Source: Bacteroidales bacterium (GTDB lineage Bacteria; Bacteroidota; Bacteroidia; Bacteroidales; F082). From it: DNA of 64,000 bases. Location of the stretch: positions 39,886 through 103,885 of the forward strand of contig JAFXMK010000036.1 of assembly GCA_017530365.1 (NCBI GenBank), given 5' to 3'. Numbering within the stretch: position 1 is the stretch's first letter; each line of letters starts with the position of its first letter. The position numbers were made by a program, and so were the translations under genes. This document shows, piece after piece, positions 51,706 through 59,255 of the stretch. The notes under the pieces were generated by a model, which did not search any database, was not told the origin of the DNA, and saw only the letters and a program-made list of their open reading frames with translations.

Positions 51706-53151
51706 GTGTTCACCGACGACAACAACTCTTGGGAAGAAAACGACGATGAGCTGACTAGCGAAGCCGTCAGCCGTTTCGAAGACATGCTCGAAAACCAGCG
51801 CCCTACCTACTTCGACGCTGAGGAATTCGAGATGATCATCGACTATTACATGCAGAACAACAACCTGAAGCGCTCGCGTCAGGCTGTCGATCTCGCATTG
51901 GCACAGCATCCCGACGACATCAACCTCAAGATCAAGAACGCGCGGCAATTCCTCGTCGAGAACGACCCCAAGAAAGCCTTCGACCTCCTTGACCAGATGG
52001 AGATCAACGACGAAGAACCCGACTACTACCTCACCCTCGGCTCCTGCTACGCCGCCCTCGGAAAACACCAGAAAGCCATCGACACCTACACCGCCGCCCT
52101 GTCCTATTTCGACGAAGACGAGAAAGGCGAGCTGTACCACGCCATCGGCTTCGAATACCAGAACCTTGGTGCCCTCAACAAAGCCATCGAATACTACAAG
52201 AAGTCGCTGAATGTCGATGCGGAAGACCTCCAAAACAACAACTCCATCATCGACCTCATCAACTGCTTTATCATGACGAACCGCGTGGAGGAAGGCATCG
52301 CCTACTTCAACCAACGCATCGAGGACAACCCACAGGAGGCCGAGTCGTGGTCGGCCTTGGGCGACCTCTATCGCCGCACCGACCGCCTGGAGGAAGCCAT
52401 CGAGATGTATGAATACGTGCTCGCCATCGACCCCACCCACCTCTGGGCCAACATGCACCTCGCCAACTCCTACTACGACCTCAACCGTTTCCAGGAAGCC
52501 ATCGACTCGCTGAACGAGGCGCTGGCACACGACGTGGAGACCTCCATGATCCACGCCTCCCTGGGCGACTGCTACTACCGACAAGAGAAATACATCGACG
52601 CCAAGAACGAATACAACCGTGCGCTGGCCATCAACGAGCACCTCACCGAGGCCTGGTCGGGACTTGGCTACATCTACAGCGACACCGGCGACAGCCACAA
52701 GGCCATCAAGTTTTTCGAGAGGGCCTACCAGCTGGAGCCGTTCAACGACGACCACCTCTATAATTTAGCCGCCGAGCATCAGAAGATCGGCGAGCACGAG
52801 AAAGCCCTCGCCTACCTGCTGGAGATCGAGAAGAGCCAGCCCAACGACCCCGACCTGTACTTCTTCCTCGGCGACCTGCTGGCCGACATGGGCCGTTTCG
52901 ACGAGGCCATCTGCTACCTGAAGCTGGGACTGGAACGCACCCACAATGACGCTACCCTGCTCTATCTCCTCGCCTATCTCTATCTTGAGCGCAACGAACG
53001 CACCCAGGCTTTGACTTACCTGGAAGAAGCGCTGACTGCCAATCCTGATTATTATAAGGAGTTTATCGAATACAATCCGGAAATGATTAGCAATGACGTT
53101 GAAGTCATGGATATGATTAATGGATTGCTTCGTCGTTCCTCCTCGCAATGA
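51706..53151 (+). CDS. TPR-repeat protein
   Basis: A 481-aa soluble protein starting with GTG (VFTDDNNSWEENDDEL). At least ten TPR-like units run from about residue 40 to 460 (for example AESWSALGDLYRRTDRLEEA and TEAWSGLGYIYSDTGDSHKA). There is no signal peptide. TPR arrays scaffold protein complexes; the partner is unknown. The last residues, NGLLRRSSSQ, are encoded by a GTCATTGCGAG-type dispersed repeat that also carries the stop codon. It is followed by the small multidrug exporter and aroE, probably in one transcript. Confidence 0.9.
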   Translation: MFTDDNNSWEENDDELTSEAVSRFEDMLENQRPTYFDAEEFEMIIDYYMQNNNLKRSRQAVDLALAQHPDDINLKIKNARQFLVENDPKKAFDLLDQMEINDEEPDYYLTLGSCYAALGKHQKAIDTYTAALSYFDEDEKGELYHAIGFEYQNLGALNKAIEYYKKSLNVDAEDLQNNNSIIDLINCFIMTNRVEEGIAYFNQRIEDNPQEAESWSALGDLYRRTDRLEEAIEMYEYVLAIDPTHLWANMHLANSYYDLNRFQEAIDSLNEALAHDVETSMIHASLGDCYYRQEKYIDAKNEYNRALAINEHLTEAWSGLGYIYSDTGDSHKAIKFFERAYQLEPFNDDHLYNLAAEHQKIGEHEKALAYLLEIEKSQPNDPDLYFFLGDLLADMGRFDEAICYLKLGLERTHNDATLLYLLAYLYLERNERTQALTYLEEALTANPDYYKEFIEYNPEMISNDVEVMDMINGLLRRSSSQ

Positions 53152-53152
53152 C
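53121..53152. repeat. GGATTGCTTCGTCG...CTCGCAATGACG dispersed repeat at the TPR gene end
   Basis: A second copy of the GTCATTGCGAG...GAAGCAATCC-type repeat, reverse orientation. It forms the 3' end and stop region of the TPR gene; the first copy is inside fakA. Confidence 0.7.
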
Positions 53153-53158
53153 GTGACT

Positions 53159-53656
53159 ATGAAAAATTATCTCTATATATTCCTGATCTCCATGATCCCG
53201 CTGATTGAGCTCCGCGGTGCCATCCCTGTGGCCTACGGTATCAAAGCCGCCATGGACAACCCCGCCGACTTCAACCTGCTGTGGGCTTATATCATCATCG
53301 CCGTGGGCAACATGCTGCCGGTGCCATTCATCTTTTTCTTCGCCCGCCGCGTGCTGGAATGGGGCAAGGACAAGAAATACATCGGAAGATTCTTTACCTG
53401 GTGTCTCACCAAAGGCGAGAAAGGTGGCGAGAAGCTGAAAGCCAAGGCTGGACGCGGCCTATATGTCGCCCTGTTGCTCTTCGTCGGCATCCCGTTGCCC
53501 GGCACTGGTGCCTGGACGGGAACGCTAGCCGCCAGCTTCCTCGACATGGACTTCAAGAAGAGCGTCATTGCCGTGATCGGTGGCGTGATACTTGCCGGGG
53601 TCATCGTCGGAGTGCTCTGCACCCTAGGCTTCGGAGCCCTCTTCGGCATCCATTAA
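53159..53656 (+). CDS. Small multidrug export-like membrane protein (PF06695 type)
   Basis: A 165-aa membrane protein: MKNYLYIFLISMIPLIELRG, then AIPVAYGIKAAM and IIIAVGNMLPVPFIFFFARR, and the glycine/proline-rich FVGIPLPGTGAWTGTLAASF. These are the re-entrant-loop motifs of this DedA-related family. Its substrate is unknown. The earlier ATG at 53120 overlaps the repeat and TPR gene and is rejected. Its stop codon falls in the first heptamer of a tract that leads into aroE. Confidence 0.85.
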   Translation: MKNYLYIFLISMIPLIELRGAIPVAYGIKAAMDNPADFNLLWAYIIIAVGNMLPVPFIFFFARRVLEWGKDKKYIGRFFTWCLTKGEKGGEKLKAKAGRGLYVALLLFVGIPLPGTGAWTGTLAASFLDMDFKKSVIAVIGGVILAGVIVGVLCTLGFGALFGIH

Positions 53657-53675
53657 CCTCTAACCTTTACCCTTT
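53655..53675. repeat. Short AACCTCT/AACCTTT/ACCCTTT tract linking two genes
   Basis: Three units fill the gap between the exporter stop (TAA, first unit) and the inferred TTG start of aroE, which overlaps the last unit. Confidence 0.75.
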
Positions 53676-54408
53676 GAACCTCTTCGGACTCATCGGTCAT
53701 CCCCTCGGTCACTCTTTCTCGAAGGCTTATTTTACAGCAAAATTCGAGAGAGAAGGCTTAGATTGCGAGTATCAAAACTATGACATCGAAGATATTTCAA
53801 TTATAAAACAATCCAACCTGACTGGATTCAACGTCACCATCCCTTACAAAGAAGCCATCATTCCCTATCTCGACGAACTGGACCCAGCGGCCAAGGAAAT
53901 AGGCGCCGTGAACACCGTGAAAGTGTTTCCCAACGGCAAAATGACTGGATACAACACCGATGTCATAGGTTTTTCTGTCGCTCTTCACTCCATACTCCTC
54001 ACTCACCACTCCTCACTCCTCACTCCTCACTCCGCCTTGGTCCTCGGCACCGGCGGCGCATCGAAAGCCGTTCAATACGTTCTGAAAAAGCACCGCATCG
54101 CCTTCCAACTTGTAAGCCGCGATCCTAAAAAAGGCAATCTCACCTACGCCACGCTAAAACCCGACATCATCAAATCACACCTTCTAATAATTAATACCAC
54201 TCCAGTGGGCATGGCACCCGACAACAACATGGCGCCTAACATCCCATACGAAGCCATCTCCGATAAGCACGCCTTGATCGACCTGATCTATAACCCCGAG
54301 GAAACACTGTTTTTAAAAAATGGCCACGAACATGGCGCCACCACCACCAACGGCCTCGCCATGCTTCATGCGCAAGCCGAAGCCTCGTGGAAAATTTGGA
54401 ACTCCTAA
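53674..54408 (+). CDS. aroE: Shikimate dehydrogenase
   Basis: Reduces 3-dehydroshikimate with NADPH. No ATG is available; the protein begins at or near the TTG giving (M)NLFGLIGHPLGHSFSKAYF, whose GHPLxHSxS motif must be near the N-terminus. It has the catalytic Lys in FNVTIPYKEA, Asp in YNTDVIGF, and nucleotide-binding LVLGTGGASKAVQY; C-terminal NGLAMLHAQAEASW is complete. A heptamer tract inserts LLTHHSSLLTPHS between the substrate- and cofactor-binding domains, in frame. Length 244 aa, normal to slightly short. Confidence 0.92.
   Translation: MNLFGLIGHPLGHSFSKAYFTAKFEREGLDCEYQNYDIEDISIIKQSNLTGFNVTIPYKEAIIPYLDELDPAAKEIGAVNTVKVFPNGKMTGYNTDVIGFSVALHSILLTHHSSLLTPHSALVLGTGGASKAVQYVLKKHRIAFQLVSRDPKKGNLTYATLKPDIIKSHLLIINTTPVGMAPDNNMAPNIPYEAISDKHALIDLIYNPEETLFLKNGHEHGATTTNGLAMLHAQAEASWKIWNS
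53994..54033. repeat. ACTCCTC heptamer tract inside aroE
   Basis: Between five and six units (ACTCCTC, one ACTCACC) encode SILLTHHSSLLTPHSA at the domain junction. Confidence 0.88.
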
Positions 54409-54415
54409 CCCGAGT

Positions 54416-54823
54416 TCAGGAAACCATACGCTCACACCGATCAATAATATCATCGGTTAAACGAAAACCCATGTCACAAACGACCCTACTTTGGTTTCCA
54501 TCATAATTCATTGACAAATGAATGGTGTCGTATCCCATATTAACCAACGACAACAACTTTTTGTCTCGATGGGAAACCACTTCTCGATAATCGTTAATGT
54601 CAGGACGCGTCCGCTTACCCTGCCTCACATTAAAGACCACATCAAGCGCTATCAACACCCCAAGCCACAAATAGTTCCCTGCGGCTCGAACATATTTTCG
54701 ATCCTGATAAGCCTCCCCATCGTCATCAAGTTTCCCCCTCTCTCTCAAGATTTCCTTTGCGTTTCTGACATAACGCCTAGCTTCCTCTATCGTTTTGGGT
54801 TCTTTTTTCTTAAATATTCCCAT
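54416..54823 (-). CDS. DUF5618-like protein
   Basis: A 135-aa soluble protein with the family opening EEARRYVRNAKEILRERGKL and YQDRKYVRAAGNYLWLGVLI; the C-terminal half (SLVNMGYDTIHLSMNYDG) is mixed alpha/beta. Function is unknown; members are sporadic in Bacteroidota. It converges with aroE and has its own promoter. Confidence 0.7.
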   Translation of the reverse strand: MGIFKKKEPKTIEEARRYVRNAKEILRERGKLDDDGEAYQDRKYVRAAGNYLWLGVLIALDVVFNVRQGKRTRPDINDYREVVSHRDKKLLSLVNMGYDTIHLSMNYDGNQSRVVCDMGFRLTDDIIDRCERMVS

Positions 54824-54845
54824 TTTTTCAAAAATAATTTTTCTG

Positions 54846-54876
54846 CAAATATATATTAATTATTAGGTTTTGTCAA
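54846..54876 (-). promoter_or_regulatory. Promoter for the DUF5618-like gene
   Basis: TATATTTG (54846-54853) with TTG (54874-54876) 20 nt upstream on the minus strand. Confidence 0.55.
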
Positions 54877-54918
54877 TAGTAAAAGCAATATTTTTTAAAA
54901 ACTTTCGTTAAATTGTCG

Positions 54919-54926
54919 TATTTTTG
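54919..54926 (+). promoter_or_regulatory. Promoter -7 box for the PorT-like gene
   Basis: TATTTTTG, 20 bases upstream of the ATG at 54947; no clear -33 box. Confidence 0.45.
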
Positions 54927-54946
54927 CATCATTAGATTCTTAGACC

Positions 54947-55795
54947 ATGAAACTGCATAAACTGCTTTTATTTGGAACACTGATATTGTTCTGCTCCCAT
55001 TTCAACAATGCCAACGCCCAACTCTTCAAGGGCGAAGCCTTTGCCGGCGCGAGCCTCTCGCAAGTGGACGGCGACGAATGCTTTGGCTACAATCGTTTCA
55101 ACGGACAGCTAGGAGCCGGAGTCCTGCTTTCGCTGACCGAAAAAGACTGGCTCGATCTGGGACTCGAGATCGTTTACAACCCCAAAGGCGCCCTCAGAAG
55201 CGACACCCTCATCGGCAACAGCGGACATTTCCGTGGCACCTACGACGTGAAACTCAACTACGTTGAGATCCCCTTGATGGTCTACTTTACCGACAAGCAC
55301 AGATATACCGTCGGCCTCGGCGCCTCCTACGGACGATTGGTTGGCTTGTCAGAGAAAATCAACGGCGTCGCTACCGACATCCGTCCCGGCGACGGCTACC
55401 TGCGTTGGAAGGATGGTTACGAAGGCTCCCACGACATCGACTTGAGCGAGATTCGCACCTTGGAAGACCTCTCCGCTTCAGGTTTGTATGACGATACCCA
55501 ACTGCCACCCACCATTATAGTGCAAAACTCGAACTCCTACAGCAAACATGACATCAGCATCTGCGCCGATTTCCGCATCCGCATTTGGGAAGGCTTTCAT
55601 GCTCAGCTGCGATACCAGTATTCGCTGAGGCCTATCCGCATCAGACTGTTTGAGGAATACAATCCCCAAGTGGACTACAAAGTTCGGAAACAATATAACA
55701 ACCAGATCTCACTGCGTTTGACCTACATCTTCGGCGAGGACCTCTCCAAACTCAACCGTGATATCCAAAAGGAAGAAAAGAAAAGAAACCGATAG
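54947..55795 (+). CDS. PorT-like outer-membrane beta-barrel protein
   Basis: A 282-aa protein with a signal peptide ending NNANAQ. The body has alternating amphipathic strands typical of the PorT/OMP_b-brl_2 family: GEAFAGASLSQVDG, VLLSLTEKDWLDLGLEIVYN, YVEIPLMVYFTDKHRYTVGL, and a final ISLRLTYIF strand. After the last strand comes an unusual charged tail (LSKLNRDIQKEEKKRNR). It probably sits in the outer membrane; the specific role is not known. Confidence 0.8.
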   Translation: MKLHKLLLFGTLILFCSHFNNANAQLFKGEAFAGASLSQVDGDECFGYNRFNGQLGAGVLLSLTEKDWLDLGLEIVYNPKGALRSDTLIGNSGHFRGTYDVKLNYVEIPLMVYFTDKHRYTVGLGASYGRLVGLSEKINGVATDIRPGDGYLRWKDGYEGSHDIDLSEIRTLEDLSASGLYDDTQLPPTIIVQNSNSYSKHDISICADFRIRIWEGFHAQLRYQYSLRPIRIRLFEEYNPQVDYKVRKQYNNQISLRLTYIFGEDLSKLNRDIQKEEKKRNR

Positions 55796-55797
55796 GT

Positions 55798-56499
55798 TTA
55801 TCCTAAATAATAGTCTTTCAAAAAGTCGTTGTAATCCCCCGTCAAGCTGTTGTCGGCATGGCGTATTACCAGCGAGGATTCCTTTATTTCATCAGGTTTC
55901 CCGAAACGGAACTCCATATTCACCCTATTGGGCTCCTTGCCTTCCACGGGGATGATATACTGTATGCGATGGACAAATAGGTTGCACTGAGCCGCAACAG
56001 GAATGAAGTCGTGCGACTCCCGCTCGGGAAGCACCACGGCAAAGCGCCCGTCAGACTTCAGCATGCGACGCACCGCACCTGCCAACTCGGGAAATGTCAG
56101 GGAATTGTCGGTGTGCCGGGCCTGATTGCGGCGGTCGGCATCGCATTTGAAGGAATTGATGAAAAACGGCGGATTGGAGATGATGAGGTCATAGGCACAT
56201 TGCATCGTAAACTGCCGAATATCTGCATGGAAGGCAAACAGCTTGTCATGCCACTGCGATGCGTCGAAGTTGGACGATGCCTCATAAACAGAAGGTTCGT
56301 CAAGATCCACCGCATGGACCTTGGCGATGCCTTTCTGCGCCAGCATCAACGGCAGGATGCCACACCCCGTGCCTATATCCAGCACCCAATCCGACGGCTT
56401 CACCTCCACCCAAGCACCCAGTAATACCGCATCGGTCCCCACCTTCATAGTGGAGCGATCGTGACACAAACTGAAATGTTTGAAATGGAATCGTTTCAT
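55798..56499 (-). CDS. trmN6: tRNA1(Val) A37 N6-methyltransferase (TrmN6/YfiC-like)
   Basis: A 233-aa class I SAM methyltransferase. Motif I is in DWVLDIGTGCGILPLMLAQK, and the base-methylating NPPF motif is in DLIISNPPFFINSFKCD. The N-terminal FHFKHFSLCHDRSTMKVGTD is the YfiC opening. It lies two bases after rimM, an RNA/translation pair. Confidence 0.93.
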   Translation of the reverse strand: MKRFHFKHFSLCHDRSTMKVGTDAVLLGAWVEVKPSDWVLDIGTGCGILPLMLAQKGIAKVHAVDLDEPSVYEASSNFDASQWHDKLFAFHADIRQFTMQCAYDLIISNPPFFINSFKCDADRRNQARHTDNSLTFPELAGAVRRMLKSDGRFAVVLPERESHDFIPVAAQCNLFVHRIQYIIPVEGKEPNRVNMEFRFGKPDEIKESSLVIRHADNSLTGDYNDFLKDYYLG

Positions 56500-56501
56500 T
56501 A

Positions 56502-57026
56502 TTAACCCAAATACATATCTATCAGCCCCTCCGGCGCCTTCACATATAGCTTTTTCGATCTGCGATCCACCTTCTGAATCACCTGATCCAAGATGGGAAT
56601 CAGGATCTCCTTATTGTCTTTGAAAACCTGGATGATGGCTTGGGTGGGATACTCGATCACCTCATTGATGGGACCCAGCTCGCCTTTCTCTTCGTCAACC
56701 ACCATGAAGCCTTTCACCTCGTGGTAATAGAACTGCTTGCCCGACAGCTTCGGCAGCATCTCCAACGGCAGCCAGACTTCCTTCCCCGTCAAGGCCGAAG
56801 CCGCCTCCACCGTCTTCACATCTTGGATGGAAACGAAAAACTTGTCGCCACTGCAGACCAGTTTCTCCACAAAGAACGGCGTCAGCACCTTGTTGATCTC
56901 CAGCAGGAAATACTTCAGATCGAGGTATTCCGACGGATCATCGACATCCAGCTTGATGGTCACTTCACCTTTGATGCCATGGGTCTTGGCCACACGGCCC
57001 AAATAAAAACAATCCTCTTTTGTCAT
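56502..57026 (-). CDS. rimM: Ribosome maturation factor RimM
   Basis: A 174-aa protein assisting 30S assembly near S19. The start gives MTKEDCFYLGRVAKTHGIKG; the longer frame to 57050 runs into the promoter. It has the RimM fold with GEVTIKLDVDD, the PRC-barrel part (YHEVKGFMVVDEEKGELGPI), and the C-terminal LIPILDQVIQKVDRRSKKLY. Complete. Confidence 0.94.
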   Translation of the reverse strand: MTKEDCFYLGRVAKTHGIKGEVTIKLDVDDPSEYLDLKYFLLEINKVLTPFFVEKLVCSGDKFFVSIQDVKTVEAASALTGKEVWLPLEMLPKLSGKQFYYHEVKGFMVVDEEKGELGPINEVIEYPTQAIIQVFKDNKEILIPILDQVIQKVDRRSKKLYVKAPEGLIDMYLG

Positions 57027-57047
57027 TTTTTGCTGTTTATTCAAATG

Positions 57048-57055
57048 CAAAAATA
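57048..57055 (-). promoter_or_regulatory. Promoter -7 box for rimM/trmN6
   Basis: TATTTTTG on the minus strand, 22 bases upstream of the rimM ATG; it is back-to-back with the exporter promoter. Confidence 0.5.
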
Positions 57056-57066
57056 AGAGTTTTTCC

Positions 57067-57074
57067 TATCTTTG
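57067..57074 (+). promoter_or_regulatory. Promoter -7 box for the DUF2899 exporter
   Basis: TATCTTTG, 15 bases upstream of the first ATG of the exporter gene. Confidence 0.5.
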
Positions 57075-57088
57075 CTATCAAAATAAGA

Positions 57089-58183
57089 ATGATGCACGAT
57101 TTTCTCGATTTGTTTTTGGATGTGCTGAGGAACAGCTTCCTGGTGACCGGGTTGGTGATCATCATGATGCTGATGATCGAATACGTCAACATCCATTCTG
57201 AAGGACGGTTTTTCACCAAACTGCGCCAGCACCGTTTCGGACAGGTGGTGTTGGGCGCCGGACTGGGCATCATCCCAGGCTGCATGGGCGGTTTCGCCGC
57301 CGTCTCGATGTACTCGCACAAGCTGTTGAGCTTCGGCGCCTTGATCTCCATGATGATCGCCTCATCGGGCGACGAGGCCTTCGTGATGCTCGCCATGATA
57401 CCCAAGGAAGCCCTGATCCTGACGGCTGTGCTGTTCGTCATCGCCATCGCCGCCGGCTGGATCGTGGATCTGCTGTCGAAGAAAAACGACCCGAAGAGCA
57501 CCTGCGACGACGGTTTCCAATTACACCAAGAGGAGCACCATCACGGCACCGTCCACGAAAAGCCCTCTTTCAGAAACCTGCGTCATGCCAGCGCCGAACG
57601 CATCGCCCTGCTGCTCGGCGTGGTGATCTTCATCATCGCTCTTGCCTTTGGGTTACTGGAGCATGATCACGAACACGAGCACGAAGCGGCTGAAATCGCC
57701 AGCCACGTCAACATCTTCGATGAATACTGGATGAACCTGATATTTGCCGTCATCAGCCTGTTCGTGGTGTGGTTCATCGCCACCGCCAGCGAGCACATCG
57801 TCAAAGAACACCTTTGGGAGCACGTCATCCGGAAGCATTTCCTGACCATCTTCCTGTGGACCTTCGGTGCCTTGCTGGTCATCGAGCTCGGGCTGCATTA
57901 CCTCGACATGGAATCGTGGATCAACTCCAACATCCCATGGATGATCCTGCTGGCGGTGCTGGTGGGCATCATCCCCGAATCGGGACCCCACATGCTGTTT
58001 GTGACCCTGTTTGCCACCGGCATGGTGCCGTTCTCGGTGCTGCTGGCCAGCTCGATCTCCCAAGACGGACACGCCTCGCTCCCACTCTTGGCAGAAAGTA
58101 AATCCGGTTTCGTCAAAGCAAAACTCATCAATATCCTTGTCGCCGCCATCGGCGGATACGCTTGTTATTTCATCGGTTTCTAA
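57089..58183 (+). CDS. DUF2899/ArsP_2-type putative metal exporter
   Basis: A 364-aa protein with about ten membrane segments arranged as an inverted repeat. The two halves carry matching motifs: GAGLGIIPGCMGGFAAVSMY and, near 290, VGIIPESGPHMLFVTLFATG. Cytoplasmic or periplasmic loops are His-rich (HQEEHHHGTVHE; EHDHEHEHEAAE), suggesting heavy-metal or manganese binding. The chosen Met follows the promoter box; the longer frame (57020) overlaps rimM. It is followed after 12 bases by a universal stress protein. Confidence 0.85.
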   Translation: MMHDFLDLFLDVLRNSFLVTGLVIIMMLMIEYVNIHSEGRFFTKLRQHRFGQVVLGAGLGIIPGCMGGFAAVSMYSHKLLSFGALISMMIASSGDEAFVMLAMIPKEALILTAVLFVIAIAAGWIVDLLSKKNDPKSTCDDGFQLHQEEHHHGTVHEKPSFRNLRHASAERIALLLGVVIFIIALAFGLLEHDHEHEHEAAEIASHVNIFDEYWMNLIFAVISLFVVWFIATASEHIVKEHLWEHVIRKHFLTIFLWTFGALLVIELGLHYLDMESWINSNIPWMILLAVLVGIIPESGPHMLFVTLFATGMVPFSVLLASSISQDGHASLPLLAESKSGFVKAKLINILVAAIGGYACYFIGF

Positions 58184-58195
58184 ACACTCATCATC

Positions 58196-58999
58196 ATGAA
58201 AATCATCCTCGCTACCGACTTCAGCAAAGAAAACCAAATGCTCGTACCCTACGCCCTCGACCTCTTGCGGCCTACGGGTGGCACCATCGTGCTGTTTCAC
58301 GCCTACATGGACCATTTCGAGGTGAACGATGCCAAAGCCACAGCTGAAGAATCCATGCGCCAGAGCATGGCCTACCTTAACGGTGAGATAGAGAAACAAG
58401 GGCTGACGAACATCGAGATCATCCCCGAACTGATGGACGGCTATCCCGAGCAACAGCTGCTCCATCTGACCCGCGAGATCCAGCCCGACCTGGTGCTGAT
58501 GGGCACTCGTGGCCGCGGCAGGAAAGGCTTCCTGGAAGGCAGCATGTCGAAAAGCCTGATGAGCAAGTCGCCCGTACCACTGCTCTCGATCCACGAGGAA
58601 TACCAGTACAAGCCCAACAACGAGGTGCTGTATGTGACTAACTTCGACAAGACGGACGCCAACTCCATCGCACGAGTGTTCGACATCCTGAAGCCCTACC
58701 AGCTGCATCTCCATGTGGTCAACTTCATCATGGATGGCGAGCCGTCCAAGGCGGCACATCAGATGAAAGAGCTGGAAGAGACCCTGAAATACATGAACCT
58801 CAACGGTGAGCTTTGCTTCAAGCTGATCTACAACAGCAGTCCCCGCGACGGCATGAAGGCGTATTGTGCCGAAAACAACATCAGTCTGGCCGCCTTCATC
58901 CCCCACCGCCGCCACTTCTGGGACATCTTCTTCCGCGACACCGTCACGAAAAACGATTTCTTCGACCTGCATATTCCGTTGCTCACTTTTCATAAGTGA
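58196..58999 (+). CDS. Universal stress protein, two-domain
   Basis: A 267-aa protein with two Usp folds. The first (MKIILATDFSKENQMLVPYA) has the ATP-binding motif GTRGRGRKGFLEGSMS near residues 103-118. The second (NEVLYVTNFDKTDANSIARV) lacks it. It is co-transcribed with the metal exporter. The TGA stop is the first part of an AGAGGTT heptamer tract. Confidence 0.88.
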   Translation: MKIILATDFSKENQMLVPYALDLLRPTGGTIVLFHAYMDHFEVNDAKATAEESMRQSMAYLNGEIEKQGLTNIEIIPELMDGYPEQQLLHLTREIQPDLVLMGTRGRGRKGFLEGSMSKSLMSKSPVPLLSIHEEYQYKPNNEVLYVTNFDKTDANSIARVFDILKPYQLHLHVVNFIMDGEPSKAAHQMKELEETLKYMNLNGELCFKLIYNSSPRDGMKAYCAENNISLAAFIPHRRHFWDIFFRDTVTKNDFFDLHIPLLTFHK

Positions 59000-59096
59000 G
59001 AGGTTAGAGGTTAAAGGTTAAAGGTTAGAGGTTAATGGTTAAAGGTTAGAGGTTGGAAAAAAACTCTCACCTCTAACCCCTAAACTTTAACCTTTT
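58999..59096. repeat. AGAGGTT/AAAGGTT heptamers followed by the inverted form
   Basis: Eight units (58999-59054), a GGAAAAAAA spacer, then the complementary orientation (CTCACCTCTAACCCCTAAAC... to about 59096). The two arms can pair into a long imperfect hairpin that may stop transcription between uspA and the riboswitch. The uspA stop codon overlaps the first unit. Confidence 0.85.
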
Positions 59097-59099
59097 TAT

Positions 59100-59107
59100 T
59101 ATCTTTG
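59100..59107 (+). promoter_or_regulatory. Promoter -7 box for the thiamine-regulated TonB receptor
   Basis: TATCTTTG directly upstream of the riboswitch; start of transcription expected near 59113. Confidence 0.5.
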
Positions 59108-59115
59108 CCCCGTCA

Positions 59116-59222
59116 AACAGGGGTGCCTTTTCCGCAAGGATTGAAAGACAGGCTGAGATCATACCCTCTTACCTGATCCGGGTAATGCCGGCGTAGGGAT
59201 TGGATAGATTCAACATTCCCCT
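59116..59222 (+). promoter_or_regulatory. TPP riboswitch (THI box)
   Basis: All conserved blocks are present in order: GGGGTGCC, CTGAGA (59153-59158), ACCTGATC, GGGTAATGCCGGCGTAGGGA. The closing CCCCTTT can pair with the opening AGGGG. It controls the TonB receptor in response to thiamine pyrophosphate; whether it acts on termination or translation is not clear. Confidence 0.95.
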
Positions 59223-59255
59223 TTGCATTTATTATTAACTTAAACAGTTCATTAA

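Noticed and set aside
53281-53673. N-terminal extension of aroE to an upstream ATG
   Set aside because: It would lie entirely inside the small exporter gene in another frame and encodes Arg/Trp-rich sequence unlike AroE.
57653-58993. 446-codon minus-strand frame opposite the exporter and UspA genes
   Set aside because: Antisense shadow spanning two real genes, without signal or motif.
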